Shown piece by piece: positions 1 through 10,540 of a stretch of DNA of 64,000 nt (position 1 is its first letter; every line of letters begins with the position of its first letter). Position numbers and translations under genes: made by a program. Location of the stretch: contig NZ_CP127039.1 of assembly GCF_030316605.1 (NCBI RefSeq), forward strand, positions 1,612,001 through 1,676,000, in the 5' to 3' direction. The notes below the pieces were generated by a model. The model was given only the letters and a program-made list of their open reading frames with translations, was not told the origin of the DNA and did no database searches. The DNA is from Spiroplasma ixodetis Y32. Lineage in GTDB: Bacteria; Bacillota_I; Bacilli_A; Mycoplasmatales; VBWQ01.

Positions 1-61
1 TTAAGAATAATGTAAGATTAATTTACAAAAATTTAATAAAATTAAGGAGAAATTTTAGTTT

Positions 62-154
62 ATGCCAAAAGAAATTAGAAGAAAAAGAAAAGTTATTGTA
101 GGAATGGTTGGTGGTACAGTTTTGGCTGGTGGATTAATTGTGGGGGTATTATAG
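62..154 (+). CDS. Small hydrophobic protein, 30 aa, possibly 5' part of a frameshifted gene
   Basis: ATG follows an AAGGAGA ribosome binding site. The product has a basic N-terminus (KEIRRKRK) followed by one Gly/Val/Leu-rich hydrophobic segment, as in a small membrane protein or an N-terminal anchor. One base more or fewer in the run of five G near 141-146 would open a frame that continues to the insertion sequence at 210, so the original gene was probably longer. Not recognised. Confidence 0.35.
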   Translation: MPKEIRRKRKVIVGMVGGTVLAGGLIVGVL

Positions 155-209
155 AAATTTCTGAAATATTAGTTCAAAATGAGGGGGTATATCAAGAAAA
201 ATTAAATAT

Positions 210-651
210 CGGACTTCTCCCCACATGTACTTGTGAAGGAAACAATGAAATTGAATGAGTTCAACAATGCTTTTCAAACAGAACAGTATTGTTTAAAATA
301 TATAGCAAGTTTGAAGAAAAATAAATGTATCATGTGTTCTTGAACAAGTTTGAATACTTCTAATTTAAGAAGAATAAGATGTTTGAAATGTCATCAAACA
401 TTTAGTATTCTTCATGGCACCATTTTTTACAAGTCACAAACACCTTTGAGATTTTGATTTTATCTCATCTTTAGATGAATAAACACCAAACATGGAATTA
501 CATCAACTGATGTTGCAAAAGAATTGGGTGTGACTTTGAAAACTGCTTGAAGAATGGGTCATGAAATCAGAAATCGTATTGCCAAACAAGAACATCAATT
601 TATTGTTGAGGGCATAGTGCAAATGGATGAAATGTATCTTTCACATATGGG
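210..651 (+). mobile_element. IS element A (IS1595-like), copy 1, 3'-truncated
   Basis: Starts with the family's left terminal repeat CGGACTTCTCCCCACAT. The transposase ATG at 245 follows the usual GGAA site, and the frame stays open to 650. The element stops in the middle of the DDE domain, where element B copy 1 begins. Nothing from its distal half occurs on the far side of element B, so this is a truncation and not a simple insertion. The left flank TTAAATAT is the same 8-mer used as target by other A copies in this window. Confidence 0.9.
245..651 (+). pseudogene. IS1595-like transposase, N-terminal half only
   Basis: Encodes the N-terminal zinc ribbon (KCIMCSW and RCLKCHQ, two CxxC pairs), the helix-turn-helix-like segment (GITSTDVAKELGV, TAWRMG) and the start of the DDE catalytic domain (VEGIVQMDEMYLSHMG). 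The second and third acidic residues and the C-terminus are missing because the copy ends at 651. TGA encodes Trp in CSWT and TAWR. Confidence 0.85.
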
Positions 652-2033
652 GGCATTGGTTAGATAAGTTTACTTTCTTGTCTTCAAATCTGTACAAATT
701 GGTTTGGAGACATTTTTAATCGTAAAATCATTCTATCATTATTTCATCAGTTAATAAATTTTCTTAATGCTTCTGTGAAATGTTTAATGCTATTAAACTT
801 GTTACCAAACATAATTTTAAAATCTCTTTTGATTCAGCGATTTAAACATTCACTTACTTGGTTGCCTTTAAATCCTGATAAACTTTTTGAATGAATTAAA
901 GTTTTACTTTTATTAAAACTATTTGTAACTATTTTACTAGTATTACCTGAACCTAAATCAGACTGGATAAATGTTGCAAATATTTTATGTTCTTTACGAC
1001 TTGCCTTTGTTACTTGATTAAGAACATTTAAAATGGTTATTGCATTTTCACTTTTATTAATTTTTCAACCAACTATAGCATTACTATTCATATCTGTAGC
1101 AATTTCTAATAATAATTTAGTTTTTTTATTATTAATAATTAATTCTTTAAATCAAGTACCATCGATGCCAACTTTTTCAAGATAAGTATTACTGGTAAAA
1201 TTACGTTTTAATAAATCTTGGAAATTTGATTTTAAGGAATTAGATTTCGCTCTACGCTGTTTTTTGGGTTTGGTTAATAGTTTGATATTATTATCTTCTA
1301 ATAACCTCATAATGCTGTTTTTACTGCATTTAAGATTGGTGTTGTTTTTCTTTAATTCTAATCTCACCTTTTCTAAACTAGTAATTTTAATTATTTTATC
1401 TTTGTTGCTAATAACAACAATTTTATTTAATTCTTTTAATAACTCATTATCAATTTTTGTTTGATATTTCTTTTTACCGTTTTTTATTCATTTATAATAT
1501 GCAACTTTACTGATAGGTAACAAACTAATTATGTCATTAATTCCATAATTTTTATTTCTATATTTATCAACTATTAAAAAACATTTACTTTTCAATAATT
1601 TACTATTTAAAATATTTTGATTGTTTTTTAATTCTTTATCACAGAATTGTTTTTGTCTTAAAAATTCATTTTTTATTTTTTCTTTTAGTAGTGACTTTTT
1701 GAGTTTTTTATTTTCAAGTTTTAAATTTTTATCTTTGATATTCACTTTATCTATTTGATGATTTGTTTGAAAAGTATGAATAGTAATTAATTTATTATTT
1801 TTTTGATATTTTTTTACTCAATTATAAATTAATGATCTGGTTGATAATTGATATTTGGTTTTAATATCAATGGTTTTTAATTTTTTAATCACTACATATT
1901 CATTTAAAACATCTAGTTTAATTTTTCTTGTATAAACTTTATATTTCATCTTTACTCCTTAACTATTAATTATTTAAACTAATCATACTGTCTAGATTAA
2001 AAATTATAGGAGTAAACTTAACTAACTTATGCC
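652..2033 (-). mobile_element. IS element B (IS3-like), copy 1, complete
   Basis: Bounded by the imperfect terminal repeats GGCATTGGTTAGATAAGTTT and (complement) GGCATAAGTTAGTTAAGTTT. About 1.38 kb with one long ORF on the minus strand. It abuts the truncated element A on one side and shows no 3-bp duplication here, so the neighbouring DNA has been rearranged. The copy at 17,782 does have a 3-bp GAT duplication, which fits the IS3 family. Confidence 0.9.
660..1949 (-). CDS. IS3-like transposase, 429 aa, intact
   Basis: A single frame from ATG at 1949 (AAGGAG site upstream) to TAA at 660-662 under code 4. The N-terminal third holds a helix-turn-helix start (KTIDIKTKYQLSTRSLIYNW) and a Lys-rich coiled coil. 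The C-terminal half is an rve/DDE integrase core: first Asp in GIDGTWF, second in QSDLGSGN, Glu in VSECLNRW. The ending INWWNNDR...LRLKMSPNQF is typical of IS3-family transposases. Most IS3 elements use two overlapping ORFs; here it is one. This is the only copy in the window whose frame is both uninterrupted and free of indels. Confidence 0.85.
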
Positions 2034-2052
2034 CTTAATAATAAATATTAAA

Positions 2053-2111
2053 GGCTTTTCTCCCTTTATGTACTATTTTTAAATTTTATCACATAAATGC
2101 TGAGAAAAGCC
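2053..2111. repeat. Solo copy of the element-A terminal hairpin
   Basis: GGCTTTTCTC and its complement GAGAAAAGCC close a ~59-bp imperfect palindrome identical to the outer right-end module of element A, but no element A is attached. The inner arms (TTTATGT / ACATAAA) also pair. The flanks show no clear 8-bp duplication. It could be a MITE-like derivative or a relic of a deleted element A. Confidence 0.75.
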
Positions 2112-2211
2112 TTAATTATTTCGTAAATTTGACAACAATCGCCCAAATAAAAATTAGCAAAATTAAGTTTCATTTTTAAAATATTAATAAGATAAAGTAT
2201 ATTAATAAAAA

Positions 2212-2634
2212 TTAATGAACATAGTAATTATTAATTATTTCACAATTTTCGATTGCATCTCAAAAATTATTATTTTTTTCTCTTATTTTAAAAACAAAAA
2301 TAATTACTACGAATAGAAATACTGTATATAATAAAATTGGAACTATAATTATACAAAAGATAACTCCAATTTGTAATTGAATTCAAGGATAGTAATTATC
2401 AGAAATATGACTTAAGTTACAGAAAGAACTTGCTGAAGTGCTAATAGTATAACTTAAACCAAAATGTTTTAACATTGTATATCCATCTTTAAAATTTGAA
2501 TGGCATTGTTCATTATTATCGAATTTAAAATAAAAGTTACTAAATCAAATTAAGTATAGACCAGTAATTGTAATTAAAACCGTGATTGCAAATAATATTA
2601 TAGTTGTTAACTGTAATATTTTAACTTTTTTCAT
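2212..2634 (-). CDS. Hypothetical membrane protein, 140 aa
   Basis: ATG at 2634 follows AAGAGGT. An N-terminal hydrophobic segment (IILFAITVLITITGLYLIW) and a second one around residues 88-110 flank a loop with two Cys and several aromatic residues, giving a two-pass membrane protein with a charged C-terminal tail. Uses TGA for Trp. No family recognised. It lies between insertion-sequence remnants, next to a gene shared with phage element 1. Confidence 0.6.
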
Positions 2635-2787
2635 TTTGATACCTCTTTAAATATAAAAAAACATTTTTAGATAATAAAAATGATAACAAATTTATATTAT
2701 TTTTACAATTATTGATTGTATAAGCAAAGTTTTAATTAATTATATAAATGAATAATATTAAGAAAATATTTGAATATTTTCTTAATA

Positions 2788-3045
2788 TTATTTTGATTTA
2801 TTAATTTGATTCAATATTCTACTTGCATCTAAATTAAATGGTATTACAATAATTTCATAGTGAATAATTTCGCGATTAGGGTATCCAAATTTTGTCACTA
2901 TTTCTTTAAAACTTAGATGAAATAGTGTTGCTAATTCTAATGTTTCAAATGCTTTATATTTTATGTCATCACTTTGATTTGTTTTATATTTTAATAAATA
3001 AATTTCTTTGAGTTTTATTTTTATTTCATTTTTATTGCAATTCAT
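2788..3045 (-). CDS. Small conserved phage-element protein, 85 aa
   Basis: Starts after GAGAGGTAAAAAAA. It resembles the first gene of phage element 1 (28,389-28,598): both carry IYLLKY/VYLLKY, IKYKAF, an ALFH/NNFH segment and YEIIVI/YEILVM at matching positions. This copy has about 14 extra residues at the N-terminus. Function unknown. Its presence here suggests a third fragment of the same element family. Confidence 0.7.
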   Translation of the reverse strand: MNCNKNEIKIKLKEIYLLKYKTNQSDDIKYKAFETLELATLFHLSFKEIVTKFGYPNREIIHYEIIVIPFNLDASRILNQINKSK

Positions 3046-3169
3046 TTTTTTTACCTCTCAAACTTATATAATTTAACAAGTAAATTATATATAAATTATA
3101 TCATTTTACTTAATTCATATTTAGTATTTTTTATTAAAAAATTTTAATAAATATATAATAAAAATATGA

Positions 3170-3331
3170 TTATGAAAACGTAGGTGATTTTGCAATAATA
3201 TCATCATTAATTTTCTCTATATTCTCATTCTCATTTATATCTTTTATATCATCATCATTTAGTGTTGCTTCTTTTCCTAAATTTTGATTTCATTTTTCAA
3301 TTTTTAAGATATGTATTTTAATCTTTGTCAT
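3170..3331 (-). CDS. Small acidic protein, 53 aa
   Basis: ATG at 3331 lies just downstream of AGGGGATTGAG. The product is hydrophilic, with an N-terminal KIKIHILKIEKW segment and an Asp/Asn/Glu-rich remainder. It is too short for a family call. The good ribosome binding site and code-4 Trp support it as a gene. Confidence 0.45.
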
Positions 3332-4535
3332 TCTCAATCCCCTATTAATAAAAAACCTTGTATGAATAAATTATACAAAAAATTTTTTTTACTTTTAAAA
3401 ATATAAATTTTTATTATAAGAATATTAAATAAAAATTAAATAAAATATTGTTATTATGTAAGGTAGTACAGACATTTTGGACTATTTTCCATCTAATAAA
3501 AGTTTATCAAAATAATCCATAGGAGTCATTAACCCTAATGATTTATGTGGTTTAGAATTGTTATAATATTCTTGAAAAGAATTAACTAATTTTTGAAATA
3601 AACTAAAATCACTATTTAAATATGGTTTTATTTCAAATAAATTACTTCAATTTCTATGAAATCTTTCAATCTTACCATTACTCTGTGGTGATCTAAACGG
3701 TGTAGTTTCATGAACTATACCTTTTTTATTACAAAAATTTGTAAATCAACGATTCCTTTGTGGTTTTCCACAAGATGTATTAACATATTGACTACCATTA
3801 TCAGTTCTAATTCTTTTAATTTTAATTCCCAATTTTTCATAAAAATTTAAAGCATTTTTAGTAGCATTTACAATATCTCTGGTTTGTGCTTGTTCAGATG
3901 GATAACAATAAGTAATTCGAGTTTTTTCATCAATAAAATCAATAATATATCATCTTTTACTTCCTGTTATATAATCTGATACTACTTTAATATCAGTCTG
4001 CAATAATCCAGTTTCTTTTACTTCATATCTCAAATGTTTTTTCTTAATAGTTTTTTGTGAATAAAAACCAAAACGTTTTAATCAACGATATATAGGTTTA
4101 ACCGAGGGTTTTGGCAAAAAATTAAACCTAATATCATCAATATTTCTTATTAAATAACAAAATTGAAAAGCACCTATACCAAACTCTTCTTTATACTGAA
4201 CAAAATAATTTATAAATTTTTCTGATAATTCCAAATTATACAAATATTTAATATTTTTAGGTTTTGTTGATTTAAATAATAATTCTTCAAAAGGTTTATT
4301 TTTGTAGAAAATATCATGAAAACGTTTAGCTCAATAATAAAAAGTTTGTTTTGGCATATGTAATTGAGAAATTATTTTTTTACAAGAATTTTTATTTTTA
4401 AAAATAAAACAAAATTTTCTAAATTTACGATAATAAATATTAACTTTATTAATATTTTTATCATTTTTATACTTTTCTACAAACTTGTTAAATTTATAAT
4501 CAAATTTAGTAAAATCAGCACTATTAATTAAATAT

Positions 4536-5475
4536 GGCTTTTCTCCCTTTATGTACTATTTTTAAATTTTATCACATAAATGCTGAGAAAAGCCTATCTA
4601 CGGACTTCTCCCCACATTTTTAAATGAAACATAGCATTACAGTTTCAAAAGTAGGTATCTTGTTGAATTTATATGCAGCTTCTTTGGCATATAAATGAAC
4701 ATGATGTTTTGCAACTTTGATATGTGTTTTAAATGTTCTTCGTATATGTTTTCATACTGATTCAATTTGATTGGTATTTACGCCAATTTTTGAAACATAA
4801 CCATCTTGATGGTTAACTGTTTTGTGATTAGGGAAAAGTGATTTGAAATCACGATATCCTTTTCAAGAATCAGTATGTACATCACACTTTGAAGAAATAT
4901 GGTTTCTTGCAAACTGCAAAAGATTTTTACTTTTTGCGTTTTTGATTACTTTCACAATTAAATTATTGGTTGTTTTTTCATAAATCCCAACAATTAATGT
5001 TTTATTTATCAAAGATCTTCCTTGTTTTTAAAACCCATATGTGAAAGATACATTTCATCCATTTGCACTATGCCCTCAACAATAAATTGATGTTCTTGTT
5101 TGGCAATACGATTTCTGATTTCATGACCCATTCTTTAAGCAGTTTTCAAAGTCACACCCAATTCTTTTGCAACATCAGTTGATGTAATTCCATGTTTGGT
5201 GTTTATTCATCTAAAGATGAGATAAAATCAAAATCTCAAAGGTGTTTGTGACTTGTAAAAAATGGTGCCATGAAGAATACTAAATGTTTGATGACATTTC
5301 AAACATCTTATTCTTCTTAAATTAGAAGTATTCAAACTTGTTCAAGAACACATGATACATTTGTTTTTCTTCAAACTTGCTATATATTTTAAACAATCCT
5401 GTTCTGTTTGAAAAGCATTGTTGAACTCATTCAATTTCATTGTTTCCTCCACAAGTACATGTGGGGAGAAGTCCG
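4536..5475 (-). mobile_element. IS element A (IS1595-like), copy 2
   Basis: Runs from the outer hairpin GGCTTTTCTC to CGGACTTCTCC (complement). Flanks are TTAAATAT on the left and ATAAATAT on the right, a duplication with one mismatch. It is inserted at codons 3-5 of the element C transposase. Confidence 0.9.
4620..5440 (-). pseudogene. IS1595-like transposase with nonsense and frameshift
   Basis: Length is 821 nt against 822 in intact copies, because one T is missing from the run near 5023-5028. In addition the Trp codon TGA of the TAWRMG motif is TAA here (near 5136), a true stop under code 4. Copy 7 carries the same TAA, which suggests common descent or gene conversion. Confidence 0.85.
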
Positions 5476-5628
5476 ATAAATATTTCATTTTAAACTACAC
5501 CTCAACTAATAATATAAAGTTATAAAAACTTTTATTAGTCCAAAAAGTATGTCTAATCTACAAAAATATTGTTATTATATATTGCAATCGTGCTTGAACA
5601 AATATATAATATCTCTGTTGCTCTTTTT

Positions 5629-5705
<77 letters not shown>

Positions 5706-5723
5706 TTAATATGTGAAATTATG

Positions 5724-5752
5724 AAATAAACAGTTTTGTTTATTTTTTTTTA
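5724..5752 (+). terminator. Rho-independent terminator after tRNA-Ile
   Basis: AAATAAAC / GTTTATTT stem followed by a run of eight T. Confidence 0.7.
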
Positions 5753-6015
5753 TTTAAATCAAATTAAAAATTATAATAAAGATGTAAATCAATTAATTTA
5801 TTAAGAATATAAAAAGTTATATTAAAAGCCTATGATTGATCAGATATTTTAATTAGTGATAGGTTTTTAGTAATTGTTATTCTTTTTTAGTATTTTTTAT
5901 ATTATTAATTTTTTTATTTTTGAATTATAAATTAATATATAATATATCAGTATATTAGTATTAAGTATATTAACCATATAGTAATTATTATATTTAAGTA
6001 GTTAGGAGAATGAGT
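5753..6015. other. Intergenic leader of the ABC transporter operon
   Basis: AT-rich with no gene. A long-armed weak inverted repeat (AAAGCCTAT near 5824, ATAGGTTTTT near 5859) could be a second terminator. Several TATAAT-like hexamers near 5937-5945 make an exact promoter uncertain. Confidence 0.4.
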
Positions 6016-7104
6016 ATGAAAAAACAAGAAATATTAAAACCAGTTATTAATAGTTCTTTAGTTGAAGATGATGTTAATGCTAAATCAAAAGAAAAACATA
6101 AATTTCTAAATTTTATTAAATCATATTTTAAAAACTGACGTAATCATTATAACCATAATGTAATAGTTAATCCCGAAGATGCTCAATATGCAATTTTAAT
6201 TCGTGATTTTACTAAACAGTTTAAAAAATTTAAAGCTGTTGATAATGCTATTATTAAAGTTAAAAAAGGTACTATTCATGGTTTTATTGGTCCAAATGGA
6301 TCAGGTAAAACTACTACTATTAAGTGTTTAATTAGCGCTATGGTTGAAACACACGGTGATTTAATTATTCATGGTAAGCGTTCATGAACAGTTGAAGCAA
6401 AAAAACGAGTAGGTTATATTCCAGAAGCTGCAAGATTTCCTAAACGAATTACTACTTATGATTATTTAATTTCAATGGGACAAATTAGTGGTTTAAAATA
6501 TAAAATTGCTAAGGAAAAGACAGAAATGATTTTAAAGGAATTAGATTTATGGAAATTTAAAAAACGCAACCCTAATGCTTATTCTTCGGGTATGAAGAAA
6601 AAGGTGTTATTAGCACAATCACTATTAAATAATCCAGATGTCTTAATTTTAGATGAACCAGCCGCTAATCTTGATCCAACAGCAAGAACAGAATTGTTTA
6701 ATGATTTAAGAAAACTTCGTGAACAAGGTAAAACTGTTTTTATTTCATCACATATTTTATCTGAATTGCAAAATTTAGCTGATGAAGTTACTGTTTTAAA
6801 TTATAGTAAAGTTGTTTATACAGGATTGGTTAATAAAACTGATTCATTATATGAAATAAGTTCTAATAATAACAATAATAAATTAATGAGGTTATTAATA
6901 GATAAAAAATTTTCAGTAGATGTTAATGAAAATCGTTTATTGGTAAATATTAAAACTGAAGCACAAGTTGCAGAAGTATTAGCAATTGCTTTAAATGCTA
7001 ATATTATCATTACTTATTTAAAACCATATACTGTTGATTTGCAAACAATGTATGAACGAATTGTTATGGAAGCTAATGATAAAAATAAGAAGGGAGAAAA
7101 ATAA
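6016..7104 (+). CDS. ABC transporter ATP-binding protein, 362 aa
   Basis: ATP-binding subunit of an ABC-2-type exporter. A ~55-residue variable N-terminus precedes the ATPase domain: Walker A GPNGSGKTT (about residue 94), signature-like YSSGMKKKV, Walker B VLILDEPAANLDP and the switch His in SSHILSE. A C-terminal region of about 110 residues follows, as in DrrA/CcmA-type proteins. Start at ATG 6016 fits AGGAG at 6004-6008; an in-frame ATG at 6010 is too close. The stop overlaps the start of the permease gene (TAATG). TGA encodes Trp near residues 46 and 126. Confidence 0.93.
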
Positions 7105-8510
7105 TGCCAATATTTCGTTATACTTTTAAAAAGATGATTGCTACTCCTTCAACTTGAATTATTTTTATTATAACTTTAATTTTTCTTGCTTTATCTTGAT
7201 CTTTAATTTCATTATTTGTGGGTTCTGAAGCAATAAAACAATTAACTTATGATCAAGCATTAAATTTTTATGTACCACAATGAAAAATATTATCATTCTC
7301 GGTACTTTTATCAATTATGATTTTTGTATTTATTTCAGTTAAAGCAACACAAGTTTTTCGTGATGAAATTGCTGATGGTACTTTATTGATTTTAGTATCA
7401 AAGCCAGTTAGTAGAACTAGAATTTGAACTGAAAAGTTATTATCTTTACAAGCGGTAATTATTTTATACTTATTTTTATCTATTTTTATTGCTAGTTTTG
7501 TTATTACTATTCCTGGCATTGGTAGTTCAACTATTTATAGTGCGGTATTTCCTTATTTGTGAATTTTATTTGGTGTTGCTATTATTTTTGATTTAATTAT
7601 TTCTTCAATTGCTATTTTATTTTCATTAATTTTAAATGCTAAGGCTTTAGTTGCAATTATGATTGGAATGGCTGCTTTATTCAATATTTTTACGACATTA
7701 ATTAATGGTTTAGTAACATTTGATCCTACATATTATGTTGTTTCACAGTCATTAGCAGTTTATAATAATGTAAAAGCTAAATTAGATAAAACTGATATTG
7801 ATTGAATTAATGATATATATAGAAAAGACCCAACAACTACTATTGAATCTATTCATAAGGCTATGGTTAGTATTTATAATTCATATATTAAAGAAGTTGA
7901 TTATCCTAATAATTATGATTATCAAAAAGAACAAACAAAATTATTAGAAATTAAGAATGGTGATAGTCCCCCAACTACTGATGCTCCTAAGGACTTGGTT
8001 ACTCATATTTACAATATTGGTAATGCTTTTCGTCAATGAAAAGAACAAAGTTTTGAAGAATTAATGACAGGTGAAAAAGTTGGACTAGATAACCTTGGTC
8101 CCAAAAGATCAAATGGTGTTGGTAGCAATAATGTTGATTATTCAGTAAATCTTATGATTACGGGTTTAAATACATCTCTTTCTCAATCACAATATGATGC
8201 TCTTAATACTAAGACATCACAAGTTAAAGCAATGCGTTATTTAAATATTTTTTATCAATTAAAATATATTTGAGATGGAATATCGACTGAACAAAGTTCA
8301 ATCTTTGCTTATCCAAGTGAGTATGCTATGACAGCAGATCCTTATTTAGTTAGTTTTAATAAAGTTAACACAAATTATCAAGTTGATACCAATAAAGCAA
8401 CTAATAGTAAAATTCTTAATTTTCCAGTTTTATTGACTGTCTATGTTTTGCTTGGTATTGGTTTATTGAGTGCTTCATGATTAGTATTTAATCGTAGAGA
8501 TTTTACTTAG
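7104..8510 (+). CDS. ABC-2 family transporter permease, 468 aa
   Basis: Membrane partner of the preceding ATPase, translationally coupled through TAATG. An N-terminal membrane segment (about residues 18-40) and a group of hydrophobic helices to about residue 215 are followed by a large hydrophilic domain (about 215-435) and a last helix near the C-terminus (LTVYVLLGIGLLSASWLVF). This layout matches NosY-like ABC-2 permeases with one large extracytoplasmic loop. Substrate unknown. Confidence 0.85.
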
Positions 8511-8530
8511 TAGCCTTAGTATCTTTTATA

Positions 8531-8560
8531 AAAAATCAACATCTTTGATGTTGATTTTTT
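8531..8560 (+). terminator. Terminator of the ABC operon
   Basis: AAAAATCAACATC / GATGTTGATTTTT perfect 13-bp stem with a TTT loop. Confidence 0.85.
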
Positions 8561-8644
8561 ATATATTAAATTTCAAACCTCATTATTTAAATGATGTAAA
8601 ATTATTATTATAATATAGAGCAAATTAATGATAAGGGTGAAATT

Positions 8645-10468
8645 ATGAAAATTAGTGGATTTAAAATTAATAATAGAGCAAATCCACATAAAATTAGTAA
8701 TTTTTTTGCTACTAAAAAATGGTATTTATTAGCATTAATGATTATTATTCCGGCAGTATTGCAACAAATATTATCAGCATCAATGAATTTACTAGATAAT
8801 ATTATGGTTGGAGAATTAAAGGATAGTTTTATTAGTGATTTAAAGCCAATGAATAAACATATTAGGGATATTTTTACTTCATTAGGACTTTGAGATAATT
8901 GAAGTTGATGAAAAGATAATGGTTTAGAACATTTTTATCATTTGCAATATTCAGCAGGACAAATTGCTGTTTCGGGAGTTACTGCTTCTAATCAAATTTT
9001 TGTTATTGTTTATGCCGTTATGGGAGGTTTTATCAACGGTGTTAGTATTTTTGGTGCTCAATTTTATGGAGCTGGAAGATATGGTTCTTTAAGACAAACA
9101 GTAAGAATGAGAATTATTTTTGGATTTTTAATTGGAGTAATAGTTATTATTTTATCTTATACAATAGGTGAATATTTAATTTCTTATACTACTAGTTCTA
9201 GTAGTGCATTGGATAAATTTAATCAATTATGTGCTGCTAAAGGATTAAATCTTAATCATATTAATGAGTTAAAGGACATTTTAAATTATAATCATCCTTT
9301 TAGTGAAAATTCACTTATTGATTTTATGAATGTTCATAATATTGATAAAAATGACCCCCAATTTGTACAAATTATTTTACGTTATTATGAATTTCATTCA
9401 GCATCTTTAGCAACAGCACAAGGTATTGATTATAATCAATGAATTGTTTTTTCTTATCCATTGTTAGGAATAAACTTTGCTTTTGTTTCAGTATTTCGTG
9501 AAACAAAACGTGGTTATATTCCATTAATATTAACTTTTGTTTCAGTATTTATTAATTTTTTATTAAATTTATTATTAATTAATGGTATTGGTGCAGTTGC
9601 GGGAATTGGAGCACGAGGTTCAGCAGTTGCTACTTTAACAGCGAGAATTGCTCAGTTGGCATTAATTAGTGGTTTTATTATATGAAAGAAATATGAATTT
9701 CAACCAAAAATTTTGAAAATGTTTAAGATTAGGGGTGATTTATTTAAAAAAATTATAATTAAAACATGGCCATTAATGTTAAATGATTTATTATTTGCAG
9801 TTGCTACGACAATGATTATTAGATTAATTTCGCAATGAAGCTTTGAAGCATTAAGTGGTTCGGCAATTGCTTCCACGATTAATACCATGTTCTATACTTT
9901 ATATATTGGATTTGGTATTGCTTCTTCGGTGTTAATTGCCAATCGTTTAGGTGCCGATGATTTGATTGATGCTAAATATAATGCTAAACATTTAATTAGG
10001 TTAGGCTTTTTTGTATCATTATTTTTTGCTGGCTTATTAGTTTTATCTTCATTTTTTTTACCACAATTATTATTTAATGCAACAACAGAAGCCTTACGAA
10101 TTTCTAGTTGAATGATGCGTGTTGATGCTATAGTTTTTAGTGCTTATATTATTTTGTATACTTGTATTTATGCATTTCGTGCTGGTGGCTTAGCAATTAC
10201 TGTTTTACTTGTTGATAGTTGTTTTACTTGATGTTTTTCAATATTAATTTTATTTATTGAGGTACATTATAGTCCTTTAGATATTGTTTATATTTATGCT
10301 ATTATGCGTTCTTGTGATGTTCTTAAGATGATTATTGCTTTATTTATTTATCATCGTGGCAAATGAGTAAGAAATTTAGCAAGTAGTATGAATAAAGTAT
10401 ATCCAGAATCTCCACCAGTAATTGATATACCAAAAGCAAAAGATAAAGTTGATATTGCTAATTTCTAA
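8645..10468 (+). CDS. MATE-family efflux transporter, 607 aa
   Basis: Polytopic membrane transporter. The first helix carries the MATE signature region (LALMIIIPAVLQQILSASMNLLDNIMVG), followed by AVSGVTASNQIF and further helices in two bundles (second bundle from about WPLMLNDLLF). Expected to export cationic compounds by Na+ or H+ antiport. It is longer than the usual 440-480 aa because of two hydrophilic insertions: about residues 58-100 between the first two helices, and about 190-262 (FNQLCAAKGLNLNHINELKD onward). Both are typical of spiroplasma versions as far as I know. A GTG start is not needed; ATG 8645 follows AAGGGTGA. Confidence 0.88.
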
Positions 10469-10493
10469 AGATTGAAAATTTCTTTAATATATA

Positions 10494-10529
10494 ATTTAAA
10501 TAAACGCCTTTTATGGCGTTTATTTAAAT
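10494..10529. terminator. Bidirectional terminator between convergent genes
   Basis: ATTTAAATAAACGCC / GGCGTTTATTTAAAT, a perfect 15-bp stem between the transporter (+) and the coiled-coil gene (-). Confidence 0.85.
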
Positions 10530-10540
10530 ATGTTTAATTT

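Larger units (their letters stand above)
3482..5488 (-). pseudogene. Element C transposase, split by element A after codon 4
   Basis: Removing element A (4536-5475) and one 8-bp duplication gives an exact 1059-nt frame (352 aa) from ATG at 5488 to TAG at 3482-3484. The core is an rve integrase: Asp in LQTDIK, Asp in RTDNGSQY, Glu in SPQSNGKIERFHR, with a C-terminal KSLGLMTPMDYF like the IS3/IS481 groups. The start codon and the body of the gene are now separated by 0.94 kb, so this copy is dead. Confidence 0.85.
3458..5561 (-). mobile_element. IS element C (integrase-type), copy 1, with element A inserted
   Basis: Ends are GTAAGGTAGTACAGACATTT on the left and TGTCTAATCTAC on the right, with the shared inner motif TTTTGGACTA. 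Flanked by 16-17-bp direct repeats: AAAATATTGTTATTAT at 3442-3457 and 5563-5578, with the 17th base differing. Element A copy 2 sits inside at 4536-5475. A long target duplication of this size is unusual. The IS1202 family is the known group with such lengths, but I cannot confirm membership. Confidence 0.85.

Noticed and set aside
1152-1464. Short open frames on both strands inside element B
   Set aside because: They are pieces and antisense shadows of one 429-codon transposase read with TGA as Trp.
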